A stretch of 64,000 nucleotides of DNA. Origin: Tetrahymena thermophila SB210 (Eukaryota > Ciliophora > Oligohymenophorea > Hymenostomatida > Tetrahymenidae). How positions within the stretch are numbered: position 1 is the first letter of the stretch; each line of letters opens with the position of its first letter. Shown piece by piece: positions 1 to 13,091 of the stretch. Both the position numbers and the translations under genes were made by a program. Below the pieces are notes generated by a model that saw nothing but the letters and a program-made list of their open reading frames with translations, was not told the DNA's origin and made no database searches. The stretch is from NCBI RefSeq assembly GCF_000189635.1, contig NW_002476341.1:114895-178894 (forward strand). The letters are read 5' to 3'.

Positions 1-31
1 TATTCATTACATTAATTATAAATAAATTTCA

Positions 32-340
32 TCAATAATGATCTAAAATTTAATTTTAATGATTACCATTCAGCCCTACAATAACAATTTCAAAGATTAT
101 AAGTTGCTTAAAATGCGAGCAATTTGCATATTCAGTGTAACTATCAATTTTTGTAATAAAAACTATGAGAACAACGACAAAGAGTAAAAATCCCCATAAT
201 GACATCACCAAAAATGCAATTGGGGAAGAGTTAACCCAAAGAGGAGCTGATTAACCTCTAAATTCATCATTAGACTATCCAAAACCTTTATAAGTTTATT
301 TACCCCAATCCCACTTGAGAATTTTGCGGATTTGTTTCAT
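32..340 (-). CDS. Small single-span membrane protein, unknown function
   Basis: Under the ciliate code this frame is open for about 102 residues from an ATG at 340 to a TGA at 32-34. Codon use is noticeably less AT-rich than the flanks. The N-terminal third is hydrophilic and basic (MKQIRKILKWDWG...). It is followed by one strongly hydrophobic stretch of about 22 residues (around SPIAFLVMSLWGFLLFVVVL), which I read as a single transmembrane helix, and then a short polar tail. I do not recognise the family. The last 20 to 25 codons are more AT-rich, so an unrecognised intron or an earlier end is possible. It lies on the same strand as, and just downstream of, the M16C gene, but nothing links them functionally. 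Confidence 0.5.
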
Positions 341-651
341 TCAGGAAGTATTTTATTGTTTTTTTAATGCTAAAAATAAAAATGATTTGTTAATAAATAA
401 TTCTATCTAATTTTTGAATTCGTTTTGAAGCAACAAAAGGAGATTTTCTTTTCTTTTTTTGTATAAAAATTTTAATTATTAAGAAACGTAAGACAACTAA
501 ACTAAAAAGCATCAAACAAAAAATGATCAATTAAAGTTAGAAATATCATTTAACAACAAAATATTTTAATTAAATTAAATTGAAAACAAATATAAAATTT
601 TATACAAACTAAGAAATATATTGGAAATAATAATTAAATAATTAATTAATT
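341..651. other. AT-rich intergenic spacer
   Basis: About 310 bases between two minus-strand genes. It should hold the 3' end of the M16C transcript and the promoter of the small membrane protein. I see only A/T runs and no recognisable element. Confidence 0.5.
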
Positions 652-3600
652 TCACATAAACTCATTATAAACATATTATTGATTCTCGTTTTATCTATAT
701 GATTTAGGTGACACAGAAATACCATCAACAGCTTTTTCTATTTTCCAGCCTTTCGTTTAAAATAATTTAGAATTTAAATCAAAACAATTTATTTATTTTT
801 TAAAGATAATTTGAATGAAATAAAACAATTTATTATAATTAAAGATAATTTAAAACAATTTAATTAAAAAATAACAATTCAAAAATGCAAATAAACGAAT
901 AAAAATTAATGTAAATTTTACCTCTTGAAAGTAATTTTTTAAGATTGTGTGCTTGAGATCCAATAATAACTTGGCTTGATTGTTCTTTCTTAATGTTTTC
1001 AAGAAGAATCTCATTAGCAGTGTCAATTACTTTCTGTAAATATTAAAGTAATTAAAAAAAACATTTAAAATATAAATAATTTACTTATGAGTTGGCCGCT
1101 AAGAGAGCTTAACGATAATTTAATCTGAGTCTATCATTTAATCCATAAATAAACCACTTAATTCCTTTATTATAAGGCTCAATGTTTTTATCAATCTTGG
1201 AGAACAAACTGATTTTAGCTTCTTTCAATTCTCTTTCTCTAAATAAAAATAATTCATTAATTCATTCATAAAATTTTTAACAAGATTAAGTAAGATAAAT
1301 TTTTTTTACGTAAAGTCTTTATTTGTAATATATTGAATTGCTCTTTCGAATGTTTCATATCTTTAAACAGTGCTATGATCTCTATAAGAAAAGACTGAGA
1401 AACTACCATTCAAATCTATGTAACAGCCAGCATCAAAAACACCGTCAACACTTCTAATTTCTTCAAAATGAATACAATTTCTCATAATTTCACCTACTAA
1501 ATGCATAACAGGAGTCTTTCCATCAATAACTTCTGGCATTTTAAAAGATTCCACAATGTAATTAGTATTAATAGGCAAAGGAATGAATGATCTGTTGTAT
1601 TTCTCCTTGAATTCTTACATTTTTTCGCTCTCAATGATAATTGATTTATTGAAATCTTTAAAATTATCAAGTAAAAAACATTAAAAATCTGCTCAATTTA
1701 AAGATTAGAATGAAATTTATTAATAAATAAGCCATTTTTATACAATCAAAATAAAACAAAATTTACTTGGTTGATTGATTTTTATAGTGGATGATAGCAA
1801 TTCAATTCTTTTTTATAAGTTTTTGTAGTTCTTTTTTTAGCTGTGAATTAAAATGCTCATTCTGTTCTGTAAATTTAACAAATTATTTGATTTATTTATT
1901 TTTATTTTTTTGTTAGAAAATTATTTTACTTTATTAATCATTTTTTGGTAAATGCATTCTAAGTAATAAGAAATTTTTTCTAACTCTTGCTTTAGAGAAG
2001 TTGTTTTGAGGACTTCAATAGCCAAACTACAAATGTCTTACGTTTTTTTCATTTTATCATTTAAAAAGAGAGCCCTGCTTAGACCTGAATTAGCATGAGC
2101 GATTGCGATGTCCATAGGCTTTTCTCCAAGATTGTTGGCATAAATACCAGCATAATATTACAACAATTCAGAAATTCTTGATAGATTTTTTAAATTGGGA
2201 GCTTTTTTATATCAAATTATTAATAAAAACAATTTATTTTTCAAAATTAAATCTTTACTAGAAAGTAAATCATTCAAAAGACTAAAACTCTATTCAATAT
2301 ATTTATCAAGGTATCCCACAGTCATTACCAATACTTTTTTAATTTGATCTTTGCCCTTAACATCTCTTTTTATTTTATAAATTGTTTATATAAAATTTGC
2401 AATTTCTTAAATGAATTTTTAAAAGAAATATTTTATAAATCTTATTAAAATTATTTATTTATTTATTTATTTTAAGAATTTTGTTTTAGTACCTGAAGAT
2501 GTGAGACTCCATTTCGAATTTGGAAGTGTAGTTATCAATTAAAAAGTCCATTTAATTAGTTTGAAGTCCTTGTGAGCCTATGTGAGGGAAGACGATGCAA
2601 AAGAGCTCCAAAAAATGATGCAATTCAGGTTCTAAATCGGATATATCAAATTTAATTCTTACGTATGACATTCCATTTGTTTCTTAGTCAGTAAACCACA
2701 CGTTAATTCCGTTTATTACTTGTTCTTCATAGTCGAACTTTTCAACTAAAGGGACTATGTCAGTAGTGTTTAGTGATGGCAATATAGAAACATCTTGCAT
2801 TTTGCACATTTCAACAAAAACTTGCTCATTCTAATTTTAATAGTTTCATTTAGTAAAATTTATTTAAAAGGAAATCTTTACTTCTTTTTGCAAGAAATCA
2901 ATGTCTTGAATTGTCATACTTTCTTGCACTGATTTGAGGTATTCTGTTTCCTCTATTTTAACGTAATCAGTAAAAAGATTATCAGGAGTAACAATTGTTC
3001 TTATTCCATGATTGTTATTCAAGAAGTACTTCTTAACTAATTACTAAATGAGCCCTTCGTCAATTTTTCTGCGTAGTTTCTCAAAACTTTCTTCCATTTT
3101 CAAAACAACAGTCGGATCCTTATCATGTATAATAAATGGAATCATATTCTAAAGTAAATTCAGACCAAAATCAGCCTTACCCTCTTTAGCATTTACTTCC
3201 ATGTAATGAATAGCAAAATCAACCATTTAAACGCTATTTTATTATTTTCATTTAGAATTAAAATTATTTTTCCACTTTTTATCAATTTTTAAACTGAATT
3301 TTCACAAAATGAAATAAAATTAATTCATAAATTTTCAATGCTTATTTAAAAAAATAAAATTTTAGTTTTTACTCTAACCCGTTTTCAGAAATATCTTTCA
3401 AAATTTTCATGATTTTATCTCCCATTTGAATTAATTCAGATTTGTCATTGGAGACTTCTGCAAAGCCAAATGTAAAAGTAGCAATTCTATTTGTAATGTC
3501 GTATCCGTATCCAGGACAATATTTACTGGCTACTCCGCTTTGCAAGAATTCTTGGAAGAAAATGGACTAAGGCATTTCAAACAAACAGTAGCTTAATACA

Positions 3601-5007
3601 CTCAAAGCGAGAGTATCGAAGGGATTGTCTATAATATCATTGCACATAAAAGTAATACCAATCGATCCTTAACTATTTGAAGGACAAGTAATCTCATTAT
3701 CCTGAATATATTAAATCTACTCTGGCTATTTAAAAGTATGAACTATCTCTTTATACTCCTTTCCTTTCATCAAAACTTAATCAATAAACTCCAAGTGCTT
3801 TGTAAAATCCAAATCTCCATAAGAAAAGAAATTTGCATTGTTTGGACTGTAATACTTTTCATAATAATCAATCACTTCCTGATAAGATGCCTAAATTATT
3901 CCAATTATTTCTTATTCAAAATCAAACCAAAATTATTTCTTAAGAAAAACTAAAAATAAAATGAAAATTCTTCTCTCAAATTAAAATTTTATTTAATAAA
4001 ATAAAATATTTTTTCTAATTTTAGAATTAAAATTTTGTTACATTTCTGATTTGCTAAACTGTTCCACTGCCTAAATTTGAATGATGACTGCCTTTGTATA
4101 TCTTTTTTTAAATATTTGAGAGAAAAATGTGATCATGCATCTATTCATTATTGTACATTTCCTCGTAGGTCTTTCCTCTTAAAGAGATTGGAAGTTTTGG
4201 ATTATTTTCTTCATCGTATTCTAATCTAACTCCTTCTTGCAAAAAGTCTAATCTTCTATTCAGAGGATAGAATACACTTTAAATGTATACGCCTAACAGG
4301 TTATAAAAATCTTTCTCGTTTGTTGTAGAAAATGGAAAAACTGTAAATTCAGGGCCTGTCCAAGGCTCGCTAAATGTGTTCATTGACCTTTTTTCTGCCA
4401 TGTGTGAAAGAACTTCTTTAACAGGATACATTTCACTTCCAGACATCACCAATCTCTAAGTCATCAATGGAATTCCTATTTAAAAAAACACAAAAAATCA
4501 TCTAAAACAAATCTAAATTCTATTATAAAGTAAAATTAAATTCGCTTTTCTATCCATCTTCAATGCTAAACTCCTTCCTTAAAATAGATCTTCTATTTAA
4601 AGCATGCTTTTGCTCATTTTATCAACGAATTTATTCTAATTAAATCTTAATTACTACTTTCTACCTTTATCGTTTTCTGGAGGTGTTCTCAGAATAATCG
4701 CAAAAGAGTTATTCATATCGCATGAATCTAAATGAATATATCTAGCTTGAGTCACTTTGTGTCTCAAAGCATATACTCTAATGTTGAATTCCTTTAAAAA
4801 TGTTATTTCTTCTACATGGAAATTGTTAACAACTTGCCCCTTCTCGAGAGAATACTAAACTCTATGTTTTCCTCTAAAGAGCTTTTCAATAATCTCTGAG
4901 TCCTCAGGATTGAAAAATCTTGCTAACTCCGTGTTCCTGTAATTAGGAACAAAGCAAAATGATTTCCTAAACTATTTTATTTGCTATTTTACTACGCGCT
5001 TTAACAT
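652..5007 (-). CDS. M16C (presequence protease-like) protein lacking the zinc-binding HxxEH motif
   Basis: Multi-exon minus-strand gene of roughly 1,000 codons, from ATG 5007 to TGA 652-654. It can be followed along the presequence protease family (PreP/Cym1/PITRM1; M16C): N-terminal ARYIHL and RTPPENDKG, then YPVKEVL, FTVFPFSTTNEKDF, LDFLQEGVRLE, then the second-domain blocks, and near the C-terminus SVFSYRDHS and KEAKISLFSKID. PreP enzymes degrade targeting peptides inside mitochondria. The first 25 residues are basic and lack acids, compatible with mitochondrial import. The unusual point is the active site: where the family has GVPHILEHT, this protein reads GIPLMTQRL (4453-4475), so both zinc histidines and the catalytic glutamate are gone. 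The distal glutamate (YEEM for NEM) is kept. The GGAYG tyrosine block reads DGVFDAG. I infer a non-catalytic paralogue. Introns are clear at 4476-4664 and from 4041 downward; several 3' exons (1750-2470) are less certain. Confidence 0.85.
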
Positions 5008-5613
5008 ATTATTTGCTTTGGTTCCTATAAATATATTAATATCTAATTAATTAATAAATTTGCAATTTAATATCTTTTAATCAATCTTTATAATTAAAAC
5101 TTTGTAGAAATTTCTTCATTTTGAATAAGATACTAATTAACTAACTAAATAAATAGTATAGCAATCAATCAAAAATACAAATTAAAGATAATTAATTACA
5201 TTTATTTAATATGACCACAAATCTAGTAAAATAAATTGATATTTCATTTATTGTTTTTTATTTATTTATTTTCTATTTAATTGTGTTATTCTAACTTTAA
5301 ACTTTTCTTCATGCTTTTAGATATTATATTTTTCTTTTTAAATTCTATTTTATTATTTTTTAATTTTCATTCATATTTCTTTAAATTACAAAGAAATTAT
5401 AAATATGTTATTTAAGTTATTCTAAAATTTATTTACTATAATAAATTATTAGGATTGTGCTAAATTAAAAGATTTAATATTGGAATTTATAAAAATTTTT
5501 TCGATATTTAAAAAATTAAAGTAGAGTCAACTTTTTTGGAGTATCTTTAAAATTATTAAGGTATGTATTTCTTATTTTATTATTTTCTTAATATTTTTTT
5601 GATTTAGAGTTAG
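5008..5613. other. AT-rich spacer upstream of the M16C gene
   Basis: About 600 bases of almost pure A/T upstream of the M16C start codon. It presumably contains that gene's promoter. I see no open frame with gene-like composition. Confidence 0.5.
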
Positions 5614-6228
5614 TGTTTGGTTTTTAAGAAAAGCTTTTGCTCATTTTAATTGTTTGAAAAATATAAAATTTATGTGATGTTTAAATTTAGTTTGCTCATT
5701 TCTTTTATTAATTTGTTATTAGGATTTTTTTGACAAAATTAAATTTCATCAAAAAGCATATTAAAATTAGTTAAAAATATGCTTTTAAATAGATTTAAAG
5801 CTAGCTAATAGTTTAAAGATAAGATTAGAGTATTTCCAAAATATATGGTTTATCTTTTAAAATTAATCGATTTTAACAAAATTTTAAAAGAGATATCTCA
5901 TTGCATTAATAAAATAACTTTGTTTGGCTTTTAAGAATTGCTTTTGGTCATTTTAATTGTTTGAAAAATATAAAATTTATGAGATGTTTAAATTTAGTTT
6001 GCTAATTTCTTTTATTAATTTGTTATTAGGATTTTTTTGACAAAATTAAATTTCATCAAAAAATATGTTAAAAAAGTTAGAAATATGCTTTTAAATAGAT
6101 TTAAAGTTAGCTAATAGTTTAAGAATAAGATTATAGTATTTCCAAAAAGTATGGTTTATCTCTTAAAATTAATCGATTTTAACAAAATTTTAAAGGAGAT
6201 ATCTCATTTTGTTAATAAAATAACTAGT
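5614..6228. repeat. Direct tandem repeat, 2 x ~307 bp
   Basis: Two adjacent copies of a 307-bp unit, about 5614-5920 and 5921-6228. Both share TTTGGTTTTTAAGAA-like starts, the block TTTGACAAAATTAAATTTCAT, and ends around GAGATATCTCATT. The copies differ by scattered substitutions, so the duplication is not very recent. No coding frame is apparent. It sits just upstream of the LRR gene and may be part of its 5' region. Confidence 0.85.
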
Positions 6229-6410
6229 ATTTTTTAAATCGAATGAAATTATCTTATTAGAATTTAGACACTGGAATTCGATAACATCATTTAATAAATT
6301 TAGATTAATTTTGTTCTTTTGAATTTATTTTTTGATAGAATTAAAGCAATCGCCTTAAATTTTTATAATTAATTAACTTTTCATAAAATTTAATTTTCGA
6401 TTTTCAATAA

Positions 6411-9400
6411 ATGACTGAACTCATTTAAATTACAGACTTAGAACAAGTGATTTTTCATTATTAATTTTTGTTTATTAATTCCATTTTTTTAAATAAAAAG
6501 TTATTAAGCTCTGAAATATCATCTCGCACCACTCTTCTAATAAATCTTCAGTAAAAAAAATAAAATAATGTTTTCTTAACTAAATAAAGGCCTTTAATTA
6601 CAAAAATTTAAAAAAGTTAGAAAGAATTCTAAGTATTTTGATGACTTGATTGCTTTATTTATTAACAAATAACACATATTTATTTACTATGATATATTAA
6701 TTCATTAGATATTAATATTATCCTTAAGATTTACTTGTTTTATATTTACTTCTACTAACTTTTTCAAAACTAATTTCAATTATTTTTACAAAATGTAATA
6801 GTAATAAATAGATAGGAGAAAAGGGTTCTTCAGACTTGGGCATTGCTTTGGCAAAATCTAATAATCTTCTTAATTTAGTACTCCAACTGGCGTAATATTA
6901 TCTGTTTTATTTAATTATTTTTAATACGATTTAAAATAATTAATTATCAAAAAAAATAAATATGAAAAAAATGCAAGATTTTTCATTCTTTTCGTTTTAT
7001 TTGTAGATTAATTTTAATTATTTGCTTAACAAAATTAATAAATTTTTATTTTTTTCATTTTAATTATAAAATTTATACAAATTATAAAAAGAAATTCAAT
7101 TGGCGCTAATGGTGGATCAAGCTTAGGCTCTGCTTTAGCAAAATGTGTTAATCTTGAAACTTTGACATTAGATTTGAGGTAAACATTTTTAATTAGATTT
7201 ATTTCTATTAAAAACATGAAAAGATAGATAGATAGATAATATATTAAAAATATTTAGCTTTTTTTATTTTCAGAAGTGTAAAACTAGATTCTGTTGATTA
7301 ACATAGATTTATTTATAAAGATTTTTGTCTTTTTCTTCAGCATTTAATTTATATCTAAATTTTCTATACTATCTTCTTTTGGAATATTTTTTCTAAAGCT
7401 TTTTCAAATTAAACTTATTATTTTATCAGAAAAAATCAATTAGGTCCAAAAACTGTCTTAGACTTAGGCTCTGCTTTAGCAAAGTGCTCTAATCTTACAA
7501 TTTTGTCACTTGATCTCTCGTAAAAATATTTTCATTTATTTAATTATGTTTTTACAAAACAAAATCATAGAAAGTACTTAAAATACTAAGATGCTTTAAT
7601 TTATTTAAAGGACCAATAATTATTTCTAGAGCTTACTTTCATAAAACTTTGGAATTTATCCTATTTTTATTTTTTTATTATTAATTTTTTATAGCTTCTT
7701 TCTAATATAAAATATTAATAAATAAGAGAAAACAAAATAGTTGACAAGGGCTCATCTGACTTGGTTTCTGCTTTAACAAAGTGCTCAAATCTCTCAACTT
7801 TAGAACTCTATCTTGAGTAAATTCATTTTAATATTTTTATTTTCGAAAGAAAAAAGTTTTTAAAAGACTTTTTTATTTGATTGCTTATTATTTTTAAAAG
7901 TAATTAATATATAAATCTAGTAGTATCTTTTCATTTTAATTTAAATATTTTTATATTTTTTATTTCTTTAGTTTTTTCTTCATTTACTTCTAATTAATCT
8001 TTCATTAAAATGAAAAAATGTTTTCTTGTAATACAAAAAGGAGCAATAAAATTGGAGATAAGGGAAGTTCAGACATAGGCTAAAATATATCGAAATGCCA
8101 AAAGCTCTAAAATTTGAAGCTTGCTCTTTCGTAAAAATAATTTATAATCATTTAACAATTTCATTCACTGTAGAATACCCTTAAAGATGCAAAAAAAGTC
8201 GGATTTTTTTTATTTTCTCAAAAAATGATGTTTTTAAAAATATCGGTAATAACAAAAAAACTACAGAATTCACCGATAAATTATTATATCTTATGTTATA
8301 ATTGTTTTAAATATTTCAAAATTTTTGTGTTTGATTTTTTCTTATTTACATTTATAAATCTTTTTGTAATATTCGATATACATTCATTCAAAATTGTAAA
8401 AAGAGATAACAAAATTGGAGCTTCTGGAGCTTTAAATTTAGGTTCTGGTCTAGGAAAGTGCAAGAACCTGCAAATATTGACAATTGAAGTCAAGTAAAAA
8501 GAGTTTATTAACATTTATTTGTTTTATAAAAAATAAATTTGATAGTCAAAAAAACAAAAAAATGAAAGAAAAACCATTAAAAGATATTTTTCTTATTTCT
8601 TAAATTTCAACTTGTGCTTCCTTGACTATTTATTATTGTTTAACATTTTATTAAATTAGAATAATTATTTTTTACTTCTTGCTATTTTTATTAACTATTA
8701 CTAAAAATAATACTAAGAGGGAACAAATTCGGCGGATAGGGAGCATCAGATTTTGGAACTGGTTTAGCAAATTGCTCTAATCTGAAAACATTAACCCTCA
8801 ATCTGAGGTAGAATCAGTTTACTTGTTTCTAATAAATAATACTTTTTTTTTATTACTTCTAAATTTTATTCTATTTTAAGCTACTTTATTTAATCAAAAA
8901 GATATTTATTTTAATATTCTAATTTGAATTTACCTATTTATATTATCAAATTTTTCTTTTATTTTCAATTTTTTTGTTTGTTTTAACCAATGATATTTCT
9001 TAAAATATAAAAGAAAAAATAATATTGATGAAGATGGTTTATCAAACTTAGCTTCCAGTATAGGAATGTGTACTAATCTCACAATATTAACTCTCGATCT
9101 TTCGTAATTATAGATTATTTCTTTGATTTATTAATTTATGAAAACAAATAATTTAAAAATAAGAATAAAATATTCCTTATTACAAACCTTTTTCTACAAA
9201 TACTTTTGTTAGCTCATTTACTTGTTTTTATCCTTTAATTTTAAATTTTGATATTTTTTTTAGAATAAAATATTTTTTATTTATTTTAAATAATTAATTT
9301 TTTATTGAAAATAAGTGAGAATACTATTGGAGAAATTAAAAAATGCAATATAGGTTCTTCTTTAGCAAATTCTACTTAGCTCACAACAATAAAACTAGAC

Positions 9401-11908
9401 TTAAGGTAAAAATTGTTATTTACCTTTCTCTTTTATTAGTAAATTATCAATAGATCTATCTAGATAAGCAAAAAGAAAGAAATAAAGATATTAATTCCTT
9501 ATTTTCTAAACATTAAATTTGCTTTTCTAACTTAAAACTTTAATTTTTATTTTTTCTATTATAACTTACTAATTTGAAAAAAATTTAAAAGTAACAATTA
9601 AATTGGTGACAGTGGTGCCTCAAACTTAAGTTAAGGGTTAGGAAGGCTTACTAATTTACTAAATTTATAACTAGAACTTAAGTAATAATAATTATTTATT
9701 TAAAAATAAAATTACTCTTATTTATTTTAATTAGTAAATAAATATAAATAAAGGATTTAATTATTTATTTTAATAATTTTTTTGTGTGTTTTTTATTATT
9801 TTTTTAATTATTTTCCATAATTTTTAATTTAAACTTTACATTTTAATCCTCAACAATTATTTTTTCTATTTAGAAATATTTTTATATTTACAAACAATTC
9901 TTTAAAATATCAAAAGATCTAATAAAATTGGTGGCCAAGGATAATTAGATTTATGTTCTAATTTGTTACAAATTCCTAATCTCTTAAATCTGACCTTAAA
10001 CCTTGGGTAAAAATAATTTGTATTCTAAAATTTATACTTAAGTTATTAATTTGAATAAGCAAAAAGTAAGAAAAAATTCAAAATATTTTATCTTTTTTGC
10101 TTATTTAATATTATAAAAACTTTACTGGTTTATATTTTTTAGTTTTATATTAATTTCCATTAGCTTTATAGTTAATTTTTTAAACACTCTTTTAAAGAAT
10201 GATTTGTTTATTAAATGATATTTTATCTAAAATATAAAAAGGGAAAACGAATTTGGTAAATTAGATGTTTCGTGCTCAAGTTAAACTTTAACTTATTTGA
10301 GTAATCTTTTAGCTTTGCATTTAGTCCTTAAGTAAAAAATAATTATCTTAATCTGTTTCTTGTGGTTTATATTTTTTTTAAGCAAAAATTTTGATAATAA
10401 TAATATTATCTTGGTAAATACTTTAGCTATTTCATTATTTATAAAATCATCAAGTGCCTACTTTTTAATTTATTAATAGTTAGTTATTTTATCCTACTTT
10501 TCTATTAATTATTTACTTCATTTTTAAGTATTTTTTAATAAAAATTTCAAAATAAATTCATTTATTTTTTAAATCCATGTAAACTATTTTCTTACTATTA
10601 TTAAAAGAGGAAATGAAATTAATGATAAAAATATATCAGATATAGTTTAAACTTTAGCAAAATAAACTAATCTCTCAAATTTGTCTATTGATTTAGCGTA
10701 ATAATAATTTATTCAGAAGCTCTCTTGCTTTGAAATTAAATTTATTTATTTAGTTAATTTTTTAGCTTCTTAATTTATTATAATTTTCAATTTATTTTAT
10801 CACTTTATATTTGAAGTGGAAGGGGGTAAAATATTAAATAATACACTGAAATTTAAAAATTTACATGTCTTTCTTATTCATTTTTAATTTAATTTTAATA
10901 TTAATGTAATCAACTTCCACCCTTTAAATTTTTCCTTCATATATATCTTTAACTTTTTTACTGCATATTTTATAAAAAATAATAAAGCCTTAACTAAATT
11001 GGTGCATATGGTGTATAAAGCTTAATTTCTAGTTAATCATAATGTTCTAAACTCTAAACATTGACAATAGATCTTTCGTAAAATTTTTTCATTTATTAAT
11101 TTAATATATTTTTTTCACAATAATTTGGTTATTTTTACATATAAAATTTATTTTTATGTTTTAATTTATTAATTAATTATTTCTACTTTAAATTAAAGCT
11201 ATCATTATTAATTTTTATTTATATTCGTTTTTATATTAAATTTTATAATTAACATTATCCTTGAAAACAAAAGGCACAATTAAATTGAAGAATAGAGTGA
11301 ATTAGACTTAGATTTTAATATATCAAAGTGCAATAATCTCTCCAATTTAACAATTTATCTTCAGTAATAATTATTTATTTATTTATTTATTTACTTTTAT
11401 TGGATTTTATTTTATAAATTCCAATTGCAAAATTAACAAAAAGAAAGAATTTAAGAATATTTTATATGACAGATCCTCAAAGTATGGCTACTTAGATAAC
11501 TATAATAGATTTATCTTATTTTTTAGCTATAAATTTATACTTTAATTTCAAACTTATTATTTTTTCATTTTTATTTTTATCAAAATACTTTCACATATAA
11601 AAATTATTTCTAAAACTTCTAAATAAAAGCCATAGTTTTATTGGTGGAAGAAATGCAGAAAAAATAGTTAATAGTTTGGCAAAATGCTCTAGTCTCTCTT
11701 TTTTAACTCTCCACCTTTAGTAATATTTTCTAAATCTTTTATAATTGTTTGTTTTTGAAATAAAGACTTATCCTACTTGATAAAAATATTTAATACATTT
11801 ATTATAAAAAATAATTATAGTGGCAATGATATTATCACACCAAATAATTTAAGGACAAAAATGCTTAAAATGAGAAAATTAGTCGAATTGGTTTTTTATT
11901 TATGGTGA
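6411..11908 (+). CDS. Leucine-rich repeat protein, one repeat per exon, no kinase domain
   Basis: ATG 6411 opens a 140-nt first exon (MTELIQITDLEQ...) ending at 6550. It is followed by about 16 exons of close to 90 nt, each starting one base into a codon and ending two bases into one, so any exon can be lost or gained in frame. Each encodes one RNI-type leucine-rich repeat of the form NxIGxxGAxxLGxxLxKCxNLxxLxLxL. Exon starts lie near 6802, 7090, 7430, 7724, 8040, 8401, 8717, 9013, 9314, 9592, 9916, 10238, 10604, 10986, 11272 and 11628. The terminal exon (~11821) ends in MLKMRKLVELVFYLW and TGA 11906-11908. Introns (200-280 bp) are diverged from each other, so this array is old compared with the kinase-LRR arrays downstream. 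No kinase domain was found upstream. LRRs of this type bind proteins; the partner is unknown. Repeats 10-15 are weaker. Confidence 0.75.
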
Positions 11909-12499
11909 ATAACAATTTACTTAAATTAATGCTTTGTGCTAATAAATTTATGTATCAGTATTAATTAGCAAAATTAAACTTCAATATAAATATTAAAAAT
12001 GTATTTATTTATTTTTAATTTTTGTATATCCTCTAATTATTACAAAATAATTATTCAAATAAATATTTTAATTTTTATTTAATAATTAAATCTTTTTTTA
12101 ATTTTTTGTTACAAACTGATGATTTTTTCAATAATAATGGTTCAGTTTAAATTAAAAATAATAAAATAATAAACGAAAGTATTTATAAACAAAATTAATT
12201 ACTGAAGTACCTATAACCTCGCACCTTGCATTTCACAAAGAAAGAAAGAAAAATTTGAGGTTGCGAGAAAATTTTTTGATCCTATTTATTATGAACATTC
12301 AGATTTATTGACTTTATGCTGAATTTAAGATAAATTTTCAAAAAAAATATGAAATTTAAATAAATTTTGTCTTTAATATAAACAAATGTTAATATTAATT
12401 ATATAAATTATAATTAACTAAACTATTTTGTTGTTTTATTAAGATAAATTTTTCTTTCTTTCTTGGTTCTTTATTTCTTTTGAATTTGTATCTTTCTTA
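11909..12499. other. Spacer between convergent genes, with a GC-richer hairpin
   Basis: Space between the 3' end of the LRR gene and the 3' end of a minus-strand gene. Around 12218-12270 a short GC-richer patch pairs with itself (ACCTCGCACC against GGTTGCGAG, separated by a purine-rich AAAGAAAGAAAG loop). This could be a 3'-end structure shared by the convergent genes. The rest is A/T-rich with no supported coding. Confidence 0.35.
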
Positions 12500-13046
12500 T
12501 CTTAATATGATAATTATTAATGTAAGAAACTATTATAAATATTATGCTCTTACTTATTAAAACTCTAGTTATTTTTGCAGAATTTATCTTTTCTAAAATC
12601 TATTTCATATTAAAACAATAATCTTACATCAACTTCTTCTTGTCTTCCTTCACCTTCATTTGTAATATTAGAAACATCATCTTTTTCTTCAACTTGTAGA
12701 ACTTACACAATATTGTAAAACTGTTCACCTTTAATACTATAAATTATGTCTATATTTGATAATAACTTTTATATTTAATGAGGAACATCATAAATCGAAT
12801 CTTTATTTAAGTTTTCTATTATTTCTTTTTGTCATCATAATAAGAAAAACAATATTGCAAAGCTGCTCACTTTTAATACTATCAATAATGTCTATATTTG
12901 ATAATAACTTTTATATTTAATGAGGAACATCATAAGTCGAATCTTTATTTAAGTTTCCTATTATTTCTTTTTGTCATTATAATAAGAAAACTAGATTACA
13001 GATATCTCTATTTTTAGTAAGGCTTCTCACCCTCGAATTTACTCAT
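12500..13046 (-). CDS. Small unidentified gene or gene fragment with a duplicated exon
   Basis: An ATG at 13046 starts MSKFEGEKPYQKQRY, followed by a likely donor. Two tandem 142-bp units then encode nearly the same peptide in one frame, including YDVPHQIQKLLSNIDII, followed by an acidic tail (EEKDDVSNITNEGEG). Further lysine-rich coding-like sequence continues towards 12500. Codon use is gene-like, but I could not join all exons in one frame. Either a splice site escaped me or the duplication has broken the gene. No family recognised. The left boundary is approximate. Confidence 0.35.
12705..12990. repeat. Direct tandem repeat, 2 x 142 bp
   Basis: Units at about 12705-12846 and 12847-12990, each holding the word GTCTATATTTGATAATAAC and the word ATGAGGAACATCATAA. 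Identity is high, with a handful of substitutions. The unit overlaps coding-like sequence on the minus strand, so this is probably a duplicated exon plus a short intron. Confidence 0.85.
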
Positions 13047-13091
13047 TTCTAAAAATTTTTTGAATTTAAAAAATATGAAGTAAATTAGAAT

